Part shown: in pieces, positions 62,101 through 64,000 of the stretch
How positions within the stretch are numbered: position 1 is the stretch's first letter
Layout of the letters: each line of letters begins with the position of its first letter
NCBI GenBank assembly: GCA_021613375.1
Contig: CM038703.1
Span: 18,908,694-18,972,693 of the forward strand
DNA: 64,000 nucleotides
Source: Megaleporinus macrocephalus
Lineage: Eukaryota; Chordata; Actinopteri; Characiformes; Anostomidae
Direction of reading: 5' to 3'
Notes under the pieces: model-generated
The model's database searches: none
What the model was told of the DNA's origin: nothing
The model's input: only the letters and a program-made list of their open reading frames with translations
Made by a program: the position numbers and the translations under genes

Positions 62101-63780
62101 ATATATTCATATGTTTTCCAAACTAGTCTTAGCTGACTTCCAACCCAGACTGTCTGGAAACTCCCAGTGAATTCAGGTGTGTTAGGAGCTCAGATGCAAG
62201 AATAATGTGGACCATCTGAGATTCCCAAGAAATGGCAAGGGAAAACACTGGATTAATTCATATCAGAACACATCGTAGAGTGAAGCTTTATTAAAAGCCT
62301 GACACACTTGGTAAGAGAAACATGAAAGTGCTAAAGCCCGTGTCAGATTAAGCCGGGGTCCTCTGGAAGCTCTTTTCACTTAATGCATCTGCTTCCATTA
62401 TAGAGATGAGGAAGAGAGGGGAATGTAATAAACAGGTTTCCGTGGCAGCAGATTAATTACACCATTCAGAAGGCTTGCAGGCTTCGACATAGTGCACTTG
62501 AGCTGGCCAAAGGCAAGGTTGTAGACATCTCTTCAATTAGATTCTACTTTTAGACTCAGTGCCCATGGGACAAACAAGCAATGTCACTGCAGTAGAATCT
62601 AAAGTGTTGGAGTCTTACTTCGGGCCATGCGATTCCAGAAGTACGAGTGCAAGTATTTGATAAATTAATCACAGAGAACCTTTGCAGGCGACTGCTACTG
62701 TAAACACCAAAGCTTCAGAGACACTGAACTCTGATATCAAAAAGCAAGGCAGCCCACTCACACAGGTCGCAACTAATCTATGCAGTGTCATCTTTGATAT
62801 GTTAGCGCTGTTAGGTCCACGCTCTTCCGCCAGGGCTGCTATACTAATTATGAGTCGCAATAATAACGACCCCGGAACCAAATTAGCCTTAAATAGATTG
62901 GCAATAAAAGATGCCGACTCCTATTTGTTAGAATCTTTTGCGATAGCTGGAGTTTCTTATGAAAAACAACAATACTGCCGTGTCTGACAAGCACAGAGGA
63001 AGTAATGGCCATCCTTACGTGGAGTGGTCACAGTTGGCTGTCTGTAAAGGGTACTGCGCCCCTGGAACAGCTCAACTCTGGCCAGGATTTTACAGAGCAA
63101 GGACAATACCCAAAGCAAACATTTCAGAGGAGACACTGCCCTTTTGCTGTGTTTCTCCACCTGTCCTTTGAACACATAAACCCCACTTGAGAGCCCAACA
63201 ACCTTTTCTGGTTGACATGAGGGGCAGGGCAAATGAAGATTACATTAAACAGAACACATATGGCCCAGTCCCATAATAGAGAGCGCTCAGCAGTGGATAC
63301 TCAGCAGTTGTGTTTACTGAAATACAGAGAGACACCGCAGGGAAAAATAAGTCTTGAACAAGGCAAAGCTTTGCGAGGTTCTTTGAATCGAGAGGTGGAA
63401 AAATATTACCCTACCTGTGGCTATACTTTTTTCAGTTCTCAAGGCGCATGGAGAGAGGAGTGATAAATATGGTAAGCCTCTTAAAATTGAGACTGTCAAG
63501 TTTTTCACTCATCCAATATATCTGAGACGCATTTCTCCTTTCTGTCAATCGTACTCTATTTGATCTATCAGGGGCCGTAGTGTGTGCAGCTATTTGCTGT
63601 AACCCTGTATAATGCAGTCTGAGGCGAAACAAAAAGGGAAACCTAATTAGAGAAATTGGGCACCGGGATGCAACGCTGGACCTTGAAGGATCAAGCTGAG
63701 TACCCAGACCTTGAGCAAAGGCCAGACTCCAGAGTCTGTGCTTTCTCATATGAGCTGGTAAAAGAAAATAGCCAGAAGGT
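62101..63780. other. CNE-like block, no gene
   Basis: Long unique segment without transposon similarity, rich in ATTA, GATTAATTAC and AATTAT cores (for example 62445-62460 and 62835-62875). Open frames overlap on both strands (62669-62987, 62957-63232, 63233-63508) with no recognised domain. Of all the blocks here, this and 42861-45460 look most like deeply conserved enhancer sequence, judged by texture only. Confidence 0.35.
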
Positions 63781-64000
63781 TAGTAAGCCATAAAACAGCA
63801 ATTTGTTAATCCATAAAACACCTATTTCTGAGCAATATAAAGTGGAATATTCTTTCAGAAGTCTGCCAGCTTTGAAGTACCTCTTTGTCATACTCATTGC
63901 CCCCCCTCATTTCACTGGCTAAAATGCTTATATACTATTTTTTTTTCTTTCCTCTCAAACCTTGCTCCAAACGTACAGCCAACAATCCCCCCGCACACAC
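63781..64000. other. Window end, nothing recognised
   Basis: Mixed sequence with a T run and a C-rich end. No feature. Confidence 0.5.

Noticed and set aside
1..64000. CRISPR array, rRNA or prophage
   Set aside because: No regularly spaced direct repeats, no rRNA-like sequence and no phage-type gene cluster.

Overview
This window reads as vertebrate, most likely teleost fish, non-coding DNA. There is no operon structure and no ribosome-binding-site-led gene. The sequence is AT-rich, full of microsatellites and decayed DNA transposons. Recognisable fish repeats include Tc1-like relics, a hAT element, a tRNA-derived SINE and several MITE-like elements. The repeat set resembles what I know from otophysan fishes (characins, catfishes and relatives), but that placement is inference. 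I recognise no cellular protein-coding gene, rRNA, functional tRNA gene or CRISPR array. The only convincing coding remnants are transposases. All other open frames are about the length expected by chance at this base composition.

Layout. 1-4560 and 5930-8600: moderately GC-rich, unique-looking sequence that resembles vertebrate conserved non-coding elements (CNEs), with homeodomain, POU and TALE motifs, separated by AT-rich sequence. 8600-18950: mostly ordinary intergenic DNA with a 450-bp MITE (10028-10477), a CNE-like block (11780-13170), a CT-rich minisatellite and a long (TA)n tract. 18950-29560: a transposon-rich zone holding two copies of a dispersed repeat, possible LTR pieces, a Tc1-like pseudogene (24690-25430), a SINE (25565-25815) and a hAT element (26871-27977) with intact ends and a perfect 8-bp target duplication. 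29560-42860: mostly quiet, with a G-quadruplex-prone tract, a foldback MITE pair (38136-38664), a minus-strand open-frame pair of uncertain nature (39547-40309) and a Tc1 relic (41245-41700). 42860-45460, 48800-50570, 54060-55760 and 62100-63780: further CNE-like blocks. Between them lie a TTAA-flanked MITE (46053-46554), a third copy of the dispersed repeat with both terminal inverted repeats (51310-51769), a full-length but dead Tc1 element (56896-57940) and a hAT-like MITE (60121-60550).

Interpretation. The alternation of quiet, motif-rich blocks with transposon graveyards is typical of a gene desert or giant intron around a developmental regulator. I cannot name the target gene from the sequence. 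Nothing here is demonstrably a new biological system. The most useful leads are the hAT element and its E-box promoter region, the inverted pair of POU sites in a CNE-like block, a perfect 17-bp hairpin, and the minus-strand unit near 40 kb.
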